Positions 22,653 through 34,060 of a stretch of 64,000 nt of DNA are shown here, one piece after another. The notes under the pieces are model-generated. The model was not told the DNA's origin. It searched no databases and saw only the letters and a list, made by a program, of their open reading frames with translations. The position numbers and the translations under genes are program-made. Within the stretch, counting starts at the first letter, position 1. Each line of letters opens with the position of its first letter. The stretch is from Xenoacremonium recifei (taxonomy: Eukaryota; Ascomycota; Sordariomycetes; Hypocreales; Nectriaceae). The stretch spans positions 558,001 through 622,000 of the forward strand of contig WOFQ01000008.1 in NCBI GenBank assembly GCA_012184525.1. Direction: 5' to 3'.

Positions 22653-25600
22653 TCAGGCTCCGACGGGTGATTCGCTGCGGCCGCCGCGGTACCGCAGCGC
22701 CTTGACGAGGATTTGCCGGGAGTGCACGTTGATGTCAGCGAGTTCGACGTCAAACTGATCGCCGACGTGCACATCCCTTACAAGCGCCGTCTCGTTGATG
22801 CCGTCGATGTCCATGGCGGCGTCCAGATCGAAGAGATCGAGGCGGCCCATCAGGCCCTGACGCCAGCGCGAGTGCACGGTGAAACGCATCGATCGGGGAG
22901 CAGAGTTCTCGAAGCGCCAGGCGCGGACCAGTGCGATGAGGATCCAGTCCTTGATGCCGTGCGAGACCATGCGGGCCATCTTCTCACGCATGTGTAGCAA
23001 CGAGAGCGTCTTAGGTAAGGATGACGCCGTGAATGGAAGAGCCTCATCGAGATTGTCCTGGAGAGGATCAATCGGTCGTTGGAGCTGACGTTCGAGGGCA
23101 AGGGCGGCGTGGATTTGCCAGTGAACGATTAGGTCAGAGAAGCGACGCAGGGGCGAGGTAGCCTTAGCATACATGTCCAAACCGAGCATGAAATAGGGGC
23201 CTGGTGTTGGAGATAGCTCAACACCGCCAGTGAGCCGGATGAGCTCCTGGCGCTGAGCGACAGAAGGCTGGATGCCCTGTTTTATCAGAGGATAGAGCGT
23301 GCCGTTTGCGTATTCAAGAGCCTGGCTCAGATTCGTCTCAGCGTTGGCGTCCTTCCGGTAGGGAAGAGGTATGCCTCGGTCTGAACACCATCGAGCTGCG
23401 ATCTCGCCTGCCAAAACCATGGTGTTTGAAACCACGGAGCATCCGTTCGAGCTTTCGTAGTTGATTTTGATGTACGGGTCTGGTGGGAGAACCTTCACTC
23501 CTGGTGGAAGCTGCGCTTTTTGGACAGATGTATCCTGAAAGGCGACGGTCACTGAAGGTCTGGGAAAGAAGTATGGCCATGCACCTTTAGCCAGTCGTCG
23601 TTGCTTGATAGCTTCTGCGAGCTTATAAAGGAGTCGCATATCTTCTTTCGCCGATTCACTAAGATCTTGCGCTGCGATCATGGTCCGTCCGGGAAGAGGA
23701 GTATCCGGCCGTGCATTCTCCCCAACCGTAAGGTTTTCTTCAGGAGGGGGAGGTGGTGAGGGCTCCTTGCAAAATGAGGATATATCTAAAGGGTCCAGAT
23801 ATAGCACTCTGTCCAGCACTCCAGGCTCAACCTTGTAGTCCAGAAGCTCTCCAGATTCATTGACCTTCGCACTGAATGTAAGAGCCTTCCGACCCGGTGC
23901 GAGCGAGTAAGTGTCTACAAGGCTCTCTGACCTGTAGTCGTTGGTGTTTTCAGCTCCCAGATCAGAAGGAAGCATTGCTTGGAAGTGGCCAGGAAGGTAT
24001 ATGTTCTCGGGGACCAGTTCCATGAACTTAGAGAGCTGAGAATTCGGTAGAATGCCTGAAGCAGGATCTGCCGTATGGATGTGAATCCAAAATTTGTCGG
24101 ATTCGTCAGTGCGTTCTAATGACACGCCGTCATCGATGAGCATTGTCGACGGGGCATCGATACAAAAGACGTTGGTGTTGTTCCATTGTTTGCGAGCGCC
24201 GTCTGCAATGTCTGGTCTTCGCGAATCCTCAATTTTGACCGGAGGCTCGCGTATGAGGCCACCTCCGCTCTGTATTTGAACATCTGGAAACCGAACTTTG
24301 TATCGAGATGGGATCTCCCACGGTGGGATAGCCCCGATCTCTTGTAAGAATGTCCATGCCGTGCTCTGGTCAAGAATGGCGTCCGGATAAAGATCCAAGG
24401 CTCGAAGAATCAAAGAACCGTAGGAGTGGAATCGAGATGCCTCCTCAAATAGATCATAACTTGCCCACCACTCAAGATATCTGATGATATCTTTGCTGGA
24501 ATTCGACCATTCTATCGGTGTCTGGAATGAGGTCTCGGACGATGGAGTGATGATCCCATAAGGAGTCCATGGACGTCTTTCGCGGCTAGCCTGAACATAC
24601 TGCCGAGCCTTTAGGATGAAGTTGCCGAGAGCTGAGCCTTTGAGGTCTTCCGGAGAAAACGGTTTCACTTGCTGTCCTGATACGAGCGTGTACTCTCGCA
24701 CCAATGCCGACACTCTGTTTATCATCAGAGTGACTTGATATGGGAAGACTTCAAAGAGGTGGTCTCGCCGATGACAGTCTGCCAAAGGGCTCACGGGCCG
24801 AAAAGCGAAGTCGTTTCGATAGAGAGCTTTGTGGACGGCATACAGAGCATGGGGCGGAAAACCGTCCCCGGTTCGAAGCGATTGGGGTAGAAGCGTATCG
24901 GCAATCTCAAAAAGACTAAGATATTTCGTCTTCTGTCCATCAGATATGAGAGAACGGGCCCTATCAAGATTCGTAAGGCTTCCTTGATACACTCGATCAG
25001 ATTCAAGGATGAATTTGTTCATCTTCTTGATGAGAAGATCACCAGCTTCTCTTGAAGGTCCTTTGTCGGCGGCACGAAGGTCATCATACGTATCAGACGA
25101 GCAGTCTTTTGGGATCATGTCCAACAATGGCCGCAGCTCCTCAGTTGTGGCGAAGTTTGACACTGTGAAGATGGAGGAGAACCCAAGGCTCATGATCCAC
25201 TTCCCGGTGCTAGAGTAGAAGTGATTCCGATCACCGAAATATCCAAGGAAAATGCAAAAGAGAGGCGTGCGATTCCCAGGTTGACTATCTCATGTTAGCT
25301 GCCGTTGTTCAATAAATCAGAAAAGAGCCTTACTTGATCTCCACCAGATCTCCGGCGTTCCTTGCGCCAGTACCTATGATCGCATCCTCTGTGCTCGCTT
25401 CATCCGCGACCTCAGTCATTCCTTCTGGGCTGGACTTGAAGTTGTCTAGCTCCGACGTTCCTGTTGACTGCGGTCGAGTGGTATTATTCAACAACTTGCC
25501 AGACATGGCCCAATCCGTGATTCCTGGTGACACAACATCGGTTTTCGGCAGCCAGCTGCGCAACCTTTGTCGGATAGGTTGTCCATCGGGTTCAGGAAGG

Positions 25601-25855
25601 TTGTGAAGAGAGGTCTGTTTGTTATGTATGGATGTGAGACTCTCATCTGTGTGGTTTTGGGACTGAGTGTTTATGAAACGCTGGGCTATTGGTCAATATC
25701 AAGGTTCAATGACGAACACTTCGTTTTGTCGGTCGACAAACCTTGGGACTCGAATTAATAGACTTCACGTCCAGCCGCCTGCCCAGAGAGACGTCTCTGC
25801 GATCCTGCCGCAGGCATCTCCAACAGACAAACCGACGACTTGCGGATGGCAACAT
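22653..25855 (-). CDS. cyt-4: CYT-4/Dss1-type mitochondrial exoribonuclease (RNase II family)
   Basis: Three minus-strand exons, 25742-25855, 25334-25680 and 22653-25284, give 1030 aa. The first 38 residues (MLPSASRRFVCWRCLRQDRR...) are Arg-rich with only two acidic residues and fit a mitochondrial targeting signal. The long third exon holds the RNB domain: VFCIDAPSTMLIDDGVSL, the conserved AEIAARWC...LPYR, and YAKATSPLRRFSDLIVHWQ near the C-terminal S1-like part. The length agrees with Neurospora CYT-4. The family degrades RNA 3'->5' in the mitochondrial degradosome with the Suv3 helicase and is needed for mitochondrial RNA turnover and intron processing. Joins: AAG|CGT (phase 0) and GGAGATCAA|TCAACC, both with normal GT...AG ends. 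Confidence 0.9.
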
Positions 25856-28161
25856 TGCTGTGAATTTAGAGGTTTGGGAGGCTCTACATAATAGGAAAGC
25901 CTCACCAACAGATGAGTGAGGCTGGAAAATTTTTGGTACGCGGCGCGACCTTACAGTGAGGCGCTGGCTCCGCTCCAGTGCAGCGCGCTGTCACATGACT
26001 TTGCCATGGAATGCAGGCCACCCGCTGTCTCATCTATCCGACGCCTTTACTTCGACTTCATCTGTTCAATTTCGCAGTCGCATTGAGGCAATGACGAAAT
26101 CAGTTTCTCATTTGGCACAGAAACGCTCTGCTATGCTCATTTCACGGCTCACCGCTTCTCTTGCGGGTTTTCGTCCAACCAATCCATTCCGGCGGATGCC
26201 AGAGTTGCATCCAAGTCCAGGTCTCATCCACGCACGACCTGACCTGCCCTTTTCAAACAGGAAAGTCCCGTCTGTCAACTGTCAATGCTGAATGCTACAA
26301 TACTAACCTCCTTAAACCTGAACGCCTAACCATAATCTGAACCCTAATCTTTAGGCAGGAAAATCGACTTTTTCTTTGAGAAATATTTGGCTGAATGGCT
26401 TAGTGGTTGTCTGTGTGTTCTTTGTGTCTGGCATACTCTGACTCTTCATTGATTCGATATTACCATATGTTTCTCCTCTTTTTCTTCCAAACCTGCACAT
26501 TGAAAAGAGGGGTACTGTAACTATCACTACAGTTCATGCTTACTTGTATTTCTCCGTACACCTGACCGGCTTGAACGGCTCATGGAGTGGATTTTCCTAT
26601 TCTCATTTGGCCGTGAAACAAGCTTTTGCTAGATGGATCGACATTGTTCCCCCTGGGAGCAGCGCTCATCGCGACAATGATCAACAAACCGCTAGCAGTG
26701 TCGGGCCACGACGAATCGCCCAGTCCAGTTCCTCCACCACGTTGCCGAGCGCCGCGAATCTTGGGATCGTGAGGCTGCTGTTGATCATGCGTGGCCTGAC
26801 GATTTTCCTAGATCTACTCTGTATCGCTCGACTCGACATTTGACGCCATCATTTCCTGCAGTTATGTCGGCAGGAGCGAACGAGAGCCCAGATCAGGCTG
26901 GGTCAGCCACACCAGCAGCTAATTACCTTCCCGCGCGGTGGTCCAATTGAGGGTTCGTTTCAGTGTCCAAACGATCCGATCGAGAGGACCCCCGTCGGTG
27001 CTTATATCCCCGCAAAACCACTCATTGGCCGCCGCTACGATGCATTCAGCGCAGCGAAACTGGCAGCACGAATCAGACGGGCGAGGAGACAAAAGGACGT
27101 GTGTCAGTCAAGCAAGTCAGTCCACCCGGGGCGAACACGAGAAGCAGATGAGGCGCCAGCCACAAAGACCGACTAGGCAATTTGGGGCGCATGCCAGATG
27201 CAGGTACAATCTCACGACCCACCGCCCGATGAGCCGGTTGATTCACCATAGCCTGCCCTGGCCCCGCGGCGGCAACGTAATAATCCTCACCTCTCCTGAA
27301 CTGAGCTGAACTGCACAGAACACCAGATGCCGGGCCCAGCGCTCAACACGCATTGAGGCCGCAGACAAAGGCGAGATGACAGACAGCCTCTCCAGCCGGG
27401 GTTGCCTCTCTCTTACATATTTGCCGGTCTCACCAGAAGCCTGGTTGTCCAGTGGCAATGCCGGGCCGTCGTGTCGCTCATTTCCTTAATGTCGCTTCGC
27501 AGGATCCTCGAGATAACCAACCAACGTGAGCCGTCTGGGCCACTCATTTGCGGCCTCCGAGACTCTCAGAGTCTGCCTCCACCCTTCGCCTCTGCTGAAT
27601 TTCCCCGATGGGCAGCCGTCCGCCGAGCAATCCCTCTCGGCCCCCTTGAACGGACCCAGGCGATGTGAAATTACACACTACCCAGCTCCACCCTCCCCTT
27701 TTTGCACACGAGAGTCCGGCTGGAAGTGATAGGCCACGGCTCCAACGGTGACCACGGTGGTTCACCGTTTGGGATGGCCCCCTGGTCGCTCTTCAATGCG
27801 CTTCCTTGCTCTGCGTCCTTTCTAGGCGCCGTTCCATGATGCCCGGCTGTTGTTAGTTCCCCGTCCCCAGCCAAGCCTCGACAACCTTGTCGCTCAAGCC
27901 CAAGCCAAGCCCGGCGCAGTACGGTAGCAGAGAGTAATAATAACATCCCCGTCTCTTCTAATAATGTCGCTCCCTCCTCCCCTTCTTCCCTTCTCCTCCC
28001 CCACGAACCGTCAATGTCAGGACTTTAGAAGACATCGTCAACGTCGCCTTCGTCCTCTCATTCCCTTCCCCCCCAATCCAACTTACCGCTTCACTCTTTT
28101 AGCGGGCATTCGTTTCTTTACGTATATCACACGCCGTCTAATCACATAAAACCAACTCAAG
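25856..28161. promoter_or_regulatory. Divergent intergenic region between cyt-4 and the GH17 gene
   Basis: About 2.3 kb with the promoters of both genes. A strongly C/T-rich stretch lies at 27960-28090 before the GH17 start. The piece TGGCTTAGTGG at about 26396 resembles a tRNA A box, but no cloverleaf can be formed. No gene recognised. Confidence 0.4.
27964..28149 (+). promoter_or_regulatory. 61-codon upstream ORF before the BtgE-like gene
   Basis: An open frame from the ATG at 27964 to the TAA at 28147-28149 ends 12 nt before the main ATG at 28162. The peptide begins MSLPPPLLPFSSPTNRQ and is basic in the middle. It lies in the pyrimidine-rich leader. Whether transcription starts upstream of 27964 is unknown. 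Confidence 0.25.
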
Positions 28162-29939
28162 ATGAAGGGAGGACTTGCTGTTGCGGCTATGGCCGTTGGT
28201 GCCAACGCCCTGGGTCACCGTCACGCCCACGATCTGTTCAAGCGAGGCAACGAGACTGAGGTCTGCGTGCCCGGCTGCACTACCATCTGGACGACCATCA
28301 CCGGCGAAGCTACCCGTATGGAACTTGATCAAAAGCTGGTTTGAGAGTGAAAAAGAGAAGGCTAACATGAACTTCAGTTGTGCCTCGCACCAGCTCTCAC
28401 GTCAAGCCCACGACCACCAAGGCCAAGCCCACCACCTCATCGACGTCGACCAGCACCCTCTCGACTCCCACTCCCACCACCACCTGGACCCCGACTCCCA
28501 CGCCGGTGGCCCCGACTTCGACTGAAGTCATCTGTGTCGTTCCCACCCCGGAGGTTCACACCTGCCCAACCCCCGGAACGTACACTTTCCCCGCCACGAC
28601 TCTGACTCTCACCGAGTCCACCACTGTCTGCGGCGTTGAGACCACGGCCGTCACTCCCGGCTGCTACACCGTGGGTGGTGTCACGACTGTTGTCGAGACT
28701 CCCTGCACTGTGACCTGCCCCGTTGCCGTTGAGACCACCACCGCCGGGGTCGTCACCAACGTCATCGAGACCACGACCTACGTCTGCCCCAGCGCTGGCA
28801 CTTACACCATCGCCCCCATCACCACCACCGTCAGCGTCGAGACCGTCCTCGTCTACCCCGTCCCGACCAGCTACGCCCCCGGCACCTACTGTGCCCCTGA
28901 GCAGGTTGTGACCGTCACCGAGACCGACTACGTCTACGTCTGCCCCCTCACCCAGCAGGGTCTCCCTACCACCACTCCCGCTGTCCAGGCCGCCGCCTCC
29001 GTCGAGGTTGTCACCTACGAGGCTGTTCCCACCACCTCTTCCACCCCGGTTGTGGTCGTGGTTGAGTCCACCTCTTCTGCTGCCAAGTCGACTGCCACCG
29101 CCAAGACGAGCACCAGCTCCGGCAGCCTCACCGGTAGCAACGACCACTACGGTATCACCTACACCCCCTACGAGTCCAGCAACGGCAACTGCAAGTCTTC
29201 CTCCGAGGTTGAGTCCGATATCTCGGCCCTTGCCTCCGCCGGCTTCGAGGTCATCCGCGTCTACTCCACTGACTGCAACACCCTCGAATACGTCGGCTCT
29301 GCTTGCTCCAAGTACGGCCTCAAGCTCATCATCGGTGTCTTCGTCAAGGAGACCGGCTGCACTTACGATGACTCCGACATCAAGGAGCAGGTTGATGCCA
29401 TTGCCTCGTGGGCCCAGTGGGACATGGTCGACCTCTTCGTTGTCGGTAACGAGGCCATTATGAACGGCTTCTGCACGCCCTCCGAGCTCGCCTCGCTCAT
29501 CACCACCGTCAAGTCCAAGTGCTCCGGCTACACCGGTCCTTACACCATCTCCGAGACGCTCAACATCTGGCAGGAGTCTGACGTCTCATCGGCCATCTGC
29601 GGCGTCGTCGACGTCACTGGTGCCAACATCCACGCCTACTTCAACGCCGACGTCACCGCCAGTGAGGCCGGTTCCTTCGTCTCTGGCCAGCTCGAGCTCC
29701 TTGCCGACATCTGCCCCGGCAACGTTGTCATCAACCTGGAGTGCGGTTGGCCCACCTCCGGTGTCTGCAACGGCGTCGCCTGCCCCGGTACTTCCGAGCA
29801 GGCCACCGCCATTGCTTCCATCCGGGAGTCTTGCGGTGACAAGACCGTCTTCTTCTCCTACCAGGATGACATGTGGAAGGACGCCGGTGACTGTGGTTGC
29901 GAGCAGAGCTGGGGTCTTTCCACCTGCTTCGATGCTTAG
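28162..29939 (+). CDS. btgE: Cell-wall GH17 glucanase-family protein, BtgE-like
   Basis: Exons 28162-28315 and 28378-29939, with a 62-nt GTATGG...CAG intron, give 571 aa. The protein begins with a secretion signal (MKGGLAVAAMAVGANALG, about 1-18), then a likely Kex2-type site (FKR). A long Thr/Ser/Pro/Val-rich, cysteine-bearing, probably O-glycosylated region follows, to about 300. The C-terminal GH17 barrel starts near 308 (YGITYTPYES). The acid/base is E410 in VVGNEAIMNG and the nucleophile is E506 in NLECGWPTSG. The architecture is that of Aspergillus BtgE, annotated as a probable beta-glucosidase of the cell surface; actual activity on beta-1,3-glucan is inferred from GH17. No GPI signal is seen at the C-terminus. 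Codon use is strongly biased to C-ending codons, suggesting high expression. Confidence 0.88.
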
Positions 29940-31747
29940 AGGAGCTAGCTGCCAACCCCAGCTCTCCCCATTGCAGCATGCCCACGTCTCCCACCCGTCA
30001 ATCTTCGAAATATGCTGAATGTATATGAACACACAACATCAACACCGCCCGGTTCCAGCCAGCCAGTTTCCTCTCTCCCGAGCCCTCTTCCTGCCATCAA
30101 CACCGCAGCGAGCTACGACAACCATCCACCACATTCCTCTCAACCCCTCCCCCGTCACGAAAAGCCCTCGGCGCGCCAACGGTTCCCCTCTCTCCCCTTG
30201 GTTATGTCACGTTGGGGCTCTCCATCACTTTCCGTCTGATCCAAGCGAAACTGCGATGCGCAAGGAGCGAGCCCGACGAAGGGGGGCTGGCGGCTTGCCC
30301 GGGTTGGCTCGAGACATGCTCCCTTCCACCTAAACGTCCAACCTACCTTTTTTCCTTATTTCTCTCTCCCCTATCTTATATGTGGTATTGCGATACAAAC
30401 GAAACGGTTTTCTAACTCTCATCATGTGGGGGTGCTCAGGGGATGATCTGGTCTGGTCTGCAAGGTTACGTGCACTTCCAAGTATCTAGCCGGGTTGTCA
30501 TTTAGCCTCTGATTCATAATGCTGTAATTTATTAGTGTCTATTATTTTGGAATAGGCTGTACAGTATCTATTCCTAACCCTCAACAAACTTCATCATCGT
30601 GATCTTCCACCGCTCCTCGTGAACCGCTTCCCCAGATAACTGAACCCGCGAAATGAGCAGCCCGTCTAGCTCCTCACCGCCAAGCGTGATCGCACCAGCC
30701 GCGTCATCAAGCTCATTTAAACCCGGCAGTATCCTAGAGCGACCGTCTCGGCTTCTTTTCTCACAGCACGCAATTCAAGACAATCATCATCAAAGAAGCG
30801 GATTCTCAAGATGTCGTCTCGGCGGATGTCGCCAAACCCATCCCTTGCGGAAAGCCCACACCGACTAAGCATTGGCGGCCGCATTCTGAGACAGTGCGCC
30901 GCTGGGCAGAGACAAAAGGCACTTCAAAGGGAGAGCGCGGGGATGAGGCCACTTCTTAGGTCAAAGACAATGTCTTGGAACAGCGGGGGCGGAACCTCAT
31001 ATCAGACAGTCGTTGGTTTGAGAGAATGATCACTGGTTGGGAGGCGGGAATAGAACTCAGACTACAATGTCGGCAGCACATGTACTAGTACGCTCGTTTT
31101 CCTATTATCTACACCTGCTAGGGAGATGCAGCCAAGAATGGCTATAGAAAGAATTACGAGTATAGGGTTAGCCGGGCGTTCTTTCAAGCATCACTGTTTG
31201 GGGCTTCTCAACGTGTCATATGTTCGCGATGTGATGTACAACGAAAAGCACTGGTACTTGAATCATTTAGTCCCAGCACCACAATACTAGAGAGAAGAGA
31301 GAAGTCCAATTCCCGCAATGCATCCTTGTTTTCCAAGTCCCAGATATATATATCCTTATCCAACATTCGTTCAGTGAGAGGAGACCCTTGGAGGGAAAGT
31401 CTCATGAAAGTCAAGAAGCAGTATTTAAAAATTCCCAAATCCATTCATAATAACCCGGCCCACTTCGACAGCTTCAGCTGCGAGGGCGGTAAACAGTACG
31501 CAGTAGTCAAATTCATCTCGCCGAGAGAGAACTAGTCCCTGATTCATTCGAGTCCTTGATAGGGTATATCGCTAAAGTGTGCGTGCTTATGTGTGTGTGT
31601 GTGTGTCCATATTCATAGTTTCCATGTGCGGTTTAGCCAGTATGCTGTCGTAGAGGAGATATTTCGCATGAGGATGAAGGTGATGGTCGTCTCCTCGTAA
31701 TGAGGTGAGAAGATAGGGCCAAGAACCATCACTCTTGTATGTTAGAA
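29940..31747. other. Convergent intergenic region (3' UTRs of the GH17 and WD40 genes)
   Basis: No gene recognised in about 1.8 kb. The first 450 nt are C/T-rich and continue the style of the GH17 3' UTR. The open frames here are short and without family signals. Confidence 0.4.
31591..31606. repeat. (GT)8 microsatellite
   Basis: Eight uninterrupted GT units in the 3' region of the WD40 gene. Confidence 0.9.
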
Positions 31748-34060
31748 TCAAAACAAGGGGTTGTTGTTGTCCATCCAAGTTAGTACTTTGGAAGCACCAC
31801 TAGAGCCGCTGTTCCGGTGGAATCGGCCCTTCGCAAATTGATGTCGACTGCCGCCGGCTCGACCGCCACATCGCTCAAATTTGAGGATGCCGCCACGATG
31901 GCGATCACAGCAGAGAATACTCAAGTCCTCCCCTTCGTTGGTGAAGGCGACGCCACCAATCTCGCCAAACACATCAAACGTCTGCTTCGATTCAAACGTA
32001 TGGGCGTCGATGATGTTGATATAGTCGGCCTCCTCGGCTGCTACCAGTACCCTGGGACCGCTACCTGTTGGCGAAAATTTCAGGCTTCTCACACCCGCCA
32101 ACTCGGATCGTATGGTGCGGACGGGCTTCGGAACCCCCTTGGAATCGCGCCAGTAACGAGCATCCCAGATGTTGAGACTCTTGTCCTGAAAGCCGGTAGC
32201 GACGGACCAGCCGTCGTCAGCCCAGTCGCAAGCAAACCCAAAGTCACGGTGTCCCGGTAGAGATTGTTGGATCTCGCCCGTCTCTGCATTAATGATTAAG
32301 ACGTCCAAGTGATCCCCAACCGCAACCCGCAATCGACGATCCGGCGAGACGGCCGTGCAGTTGAGAGCGAATGGATATCTTTTTCTGGCGATGAACTGTT
32401 CCGTGGTCAAATCCATTACCCGGAAGACGTTGTCGTTGCTCGCTATGGCCGCCACAGGGCTCCCGTGGTATCGAGGGGTGTGAATTTGTATGTTATTCGT
32501 GATGCCATTGTTGTCAGTGGTGATCCGGCCGTCAATCATATCCTTTCTGTTCTCCGCATAGATATTCTGGAGACAATATTCTCCAGTGAACGTGCCCGCC
32601 ATCAGAACGCCGTGCCTAGCATCAAGGGTTGAGATCATTGCGCCGAGACCGGTGAACTCGTTTGTGCTAATGGCCAAGTCGGACGTGCTTGAGAGGATGT
32701 TCATTCGCCTGACCCCAGCATTGGTAGGATAATAAGCCAGATTGCGTTTCGGGCAGGCCAGAACGCTACGCAGTTGGAAGTGAGCCAAGTGCACATCCCT
32801 GCGTAATTGAAATTCGTTAAACCGGAAGAAGTTGTCCGAGTCGGGCAACCTCACTTCATCTCGGGGACGCTAGGGGAGCTGATGTTAGAAAGAGGAGCCA
32901 AGTCTGTCGAAGGTTCTGATACTTACTGGCCACGAGTCGGATCCAGACTTGTTGGTGTAGTTCTTGTAGGTGTGACGTCGCCTTGTACGGCCGGACTGTC
33001 GAGTGGTGCCCATGTCATCCCAATCTATACCTTGCATATCACAACTGTCCCCATCCAGATCTTGGTAGCTGACTTCATTTCTCGGGTAGAGAGCCTGTCT
33101 TCGAATGGAGGTGATATGGGGTCTGCGCAATGGGTGTGGCATCGGAGGTCCACGTGGTATGCCATATGCCCAACACCGAAGAAAATCAATCACTCCCAGG
33201 TTCTCGGAACCCAGCATATTCGGGTTCGGATTGCTGATTTGAACCGGGTCATCGAGTTGAGGGTCAAAGATAGTTATTGTTGGTCCCACGGGGTTTGGGT
33301 TTGGGGGACCGTTGGCCTGGGCTACCAGCCCGGCTCCTGGTTGTCCGTCCATGTTGGCAAGACTGTATGCTGCTGGCAACAGGTTCACTGGCAACAGGCC
33401 CGCTGGCATCAGGTCCGCAGGGACGAAGTGCAGCGAGTCTGCTACGACGTCTTGATATTGATAGCCGACGGCCTGCTCTTCCTCTTCGCCTTCCTCGTCC
33501 CCGTGTGCGTCCTCCTCGTCCTGAATTATGCCGGTAAGAGCGGTGCTAATGATATCCAGTAATGGTAAATGATCGGTAGTTGAAAATTCGATTTCTTCAA
33601 GAGCAGCACCTCCTTCACTGTCGCTCATTTCAATGTCATAATCATGCGACTGAATGTGCGTTTCGGGATGGTGGTCGGAGAGGACAAGACAGTCGTGGGA
33701 GTCTTCATGTAGGTGTTCAGCCAAAGTAGGAGTATGGGTAACGGAATTAAGATGGGAACTTGAAGCAAGACCCGAGTGTTCGGGAATGCCGCCAGCGACG
33801 TCGGTATGGATGGTGTAATCGTCGTCGTCGTCTTCGTCGGTGTCGGAAGTGTGCTGGCCGGTCGTGTGTGCAAGCGCGTCAGGTATGTCGGTCATCGACG
33901 CCTCGAATGGTTGGGCGATGGCGGCGGCGGCGGTGTGGGCGTGCTCAGGCTCGGGCTCGGGCTCGGATACTTGAGCTTGAGCCTGAAAGCCCTCATCCTG
34001 ATGCTGGGCTGGAGGGTCTTCACGACGGCGGCCTTTGGCTGCGGAAGAGGCAGGGCGCAT
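31748..34060 (-). CDS. WD40-repeat protein with acidic N-terminal half
   Basis: Exons 32927-34060 and 31748-32869 on the minus strand, joined across a 57-nt GTAAGT...TAG intron, give 751 aa. The first 230 residues are disordered, with Glu-Pro repeats, a run of Asp near 77-82 and many His and Ser. The middle (VIDFLRCWAYGIPRGPPMP and IRRQALYPRNEVSYQDLDGD) is conserved in style. The C-terminal half shows WD-like blades, for example RDFGFACDWADDGWSVATGFQDKSLNIWDAR (split here: positions roughly 590-620) and SLKFSPTGSGPRVLVAAEEAD. It resembles the fungal WD-repeat/DUF2415 group represented by S. pombe SPBC2A9.03, whose function is not established. This assignment is from memory of the family and is tentative. 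The WD40 call itself is firmer. Confidence 0.75.

Noticed and set aside
26300..26360. CCCTAA-like units near 26340 suggesting a telomere remnant.
   Set aside because: Only one or two scattered units; no array.
26389..26470. tRNA-like piece: TGGCTTAGTGG matches the A-box consensus and GATTCGATA stands about 58 nt later.
   Set aside because: The acceptor arms do not pair, there is no T-arm, and the B-box match is poor.
28437..29147. 236-codon Gly-rich minus-strand frame.
   Set aside because: Antisense shadow of the Thr/Pro/Val-rich part of the GH17 protein.
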